This document shows positions 63,248-64,000 of a stretch of 64,000 nucleotides of DNA, piece by piece. The stretch covers positions 1-64,000 of the forward strand of contig JAABSP010000003.1 of the NCBI GenBank assembly GCA_011390345.1, read 5' to 3'. Below the pieces are notes generated by a model. The model searched no databases, was not told the origin of the DNA, and saw only the letters and a list, made by a program, of their open reading frames with translations. The position numbers and the translations under genes were made by a program. Origin of the DNA: Desulfobacteraceae bacterium (lineage in GTDB: Bacteria; Desulfobacterota; Desulfobacteria; Desulfobacterales; JAABSP01). Position 1 is the first letter of the stretch. Each line of letters starts with the position of its first letter.

Positions 63248-64000
63248 TCAAAGATGTTTCTTTTGGCTCACCAGCACCATGAGTTCGACAATCAGCTCCC
63301 GCACCCGCGTCACCTGCTCATTCATCTCCTCGGAGACCGAAGCCGCGTTCTCCGCGCTGGCCGCATTCTGCTGGACGGTCTCATCCATATCGGCCACGGC
63401 CCGATTGGTCTGCTCTATGCCTCTGGCCTGATCTTCGGACGCGGCGCTCACCTCCTGGATGAGGCTTTGGACCTTCTCGAAGATCTCCGTATTCTTCTCC
63501 ATGATCTCGGCAACCTGCTTTCCCGATTCCCAGGTCTCTTCGATCTGTTTGATGGTATCTTCGATCAGTTTTGTGGCATCTGCGGCCGAAGCGGACGCGT
63601 GCATGGCAAGCTTTCCCACTTCATCGGCTACCACCGCGAACCCTGCGCCGGCCTCGCCGGCCTGTGCGGCCTCGATGGCCGCATTGAGCGCCAGCAGTTT
63701 TGTCTGAAATGCATTGCTGGTGATGTCGTTGACAATCCCGGCCGTCTTTTTGCCTACTTCCGTGGTGGCCTGCATCGAGGCCTCCATCTTTTTCACCCGA
63801 TCCCGCATGGTGCGGAAATTGGGCGCGGCATCTTCCTCCATGAAACGGGTCGCCTTGTTGGCATTCTCTGCATTGTTCCGGGTCATGGCCGCGGTCTCCT
63901 CGAGAGAGGCCGAGGATTCCTCCAGCGCGGCCGCCTGTTTATATGTTCCATCGGCCAGTTTCCTGCCGATGGTTTCCACCTGTTCGGAGACATCAGATAC
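63248..64000 (-). CDS. Methyl-accepting chemotaxis protein, signalling domain (5' end cut by window)
   Basis: The frame stays open to the window edge, so sensor and membrane parts lie outside. Seen: the methylation helix start ([20 protein letters not shown]), the tip region, and the C-terminal helix ending QKKHL. The tip reads [20 protein letters not shown]: the usual Asn after QT is Lys and the Arg of AAR-A-G is Gln. It converges with the hybrid kinase gene, 17 bp apart, so the two may be functionally linked. Confidence 0.9.
   Translation of the reverse strand, partial: VSDVSEQVETIGRKLADGTYKQAAALEESSASLEETAAMTRNNAENANKATRFMEEDAAPNFRTMRDRVKKMEASMQATTEVGKKTAGIVNDITSNAFQTKLLALNAAIEAAQAGEAGAGFAVVADEVGKLAMHASASAADATKLIEDTIKQIEETWESGKQVAEIMEKNTEIFEKVQSLIQEVSAASEDQARGIEQTNRAVADMDETVQQNAASAENAASVSEEMNEQVTRVRELIVELMVLVSQKKHL

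Noticed and set aside
1-64000. tRNA, rRNA, CRISPR array, integrase or complete insertion sequence
   Set aside because: I looked for characteristic motifs by eye on both strands and saw none; a tRNA or Rfam scan would be needed to exclude small RNAs.

Overview
The window looks like chromosomal DNA of a strictly anaerobic Desulfobacterota (Desulfobacterales-like sulfate reducer or relative). The main evidence is a complete carbonyl branch of the Wood-Ljungdahl pathway with bacterial-type subunits, together with many chemoreceptors and hybrid kinases, an AcsV-type corrinoid activator, a rubredoxin-like protein and a high-GC codon style throughout. The species assignment is inference. I see no tRNA, rRNA, CRISPR array or intact insertion sequence.

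Layout. (1) 1-4.6 kb: the end of a type VI secretion (T6SS) operon: a TssM C-terminus fused to a SPOR domain, a single-chain TssB-TssC sheath fusion, and a MinD/ParA-type ATPase. (2) 4.6-12.9 kb: a FlgO-family lipoprotein, a secreted protein with nine PKD repeats, a chemoreceptor, dTDP-glucose 4,6-dehydratase and a THUMP-domain RNA methyltransferase. (3) 13.0-23.6 kb: acsV, then acsD-cooS/acsA-acsB-acsC-acsE, closed by a strong terminator. These make, load and condense CO and methyl groups into acetyl-CoA, or run in reverse to oxidise acetate. AcsD carries a long charged tail. (4) 23.6-25.1 kb: a small accessory island with a BrnT/BrnA toxin-antitoxin pair, a decayed nuclease/ATPase fragment and a rhodanese protein. 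(5) 25.1-37.6 kb: metabolism and housekeeping: a 1413-residue PEP/pyruvate-binding-domain protein, a long GAPDH, RsmA, a small winged-helix protein, an M16C protease, a sugar isomerase-like protein and myo-inositol-1-phosphate synthase. (6) 37.6-53.4 kb: signalling: two class III nucleotide cyclases around a stand-alone receiver, a coiled-coil partner, a NarX-like kinase, two paralogous REC-PAS-GAF-kinase-REC proteins, and several small or membrane proteins. (7) 53.4-64 kb: three more chemoreceptors (one cut by the window edge), an Asp-ligated ferredoxin, an Fe-S flavoprotein, and two NMT1-like binding proteins next to a hybrid kinase with no transporter.

The best candidate for an undescribed system is the T6SS variant at the left edge: its sheath subunits are fused into one polypeptide, its membrane-complex protein carries a peptidoglycan-binding SPOR domain, and it is tightly linked to a positioning-type ATPase. 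Second-tier candidates are the binding-protein/hybrid-kinase module at 58.8-63.2 kb, the tailed AcsD, the two-cyclase/receiver locus, and three short tandem or inverted repeats placed exactly at translation starts or gene-upstream regions.
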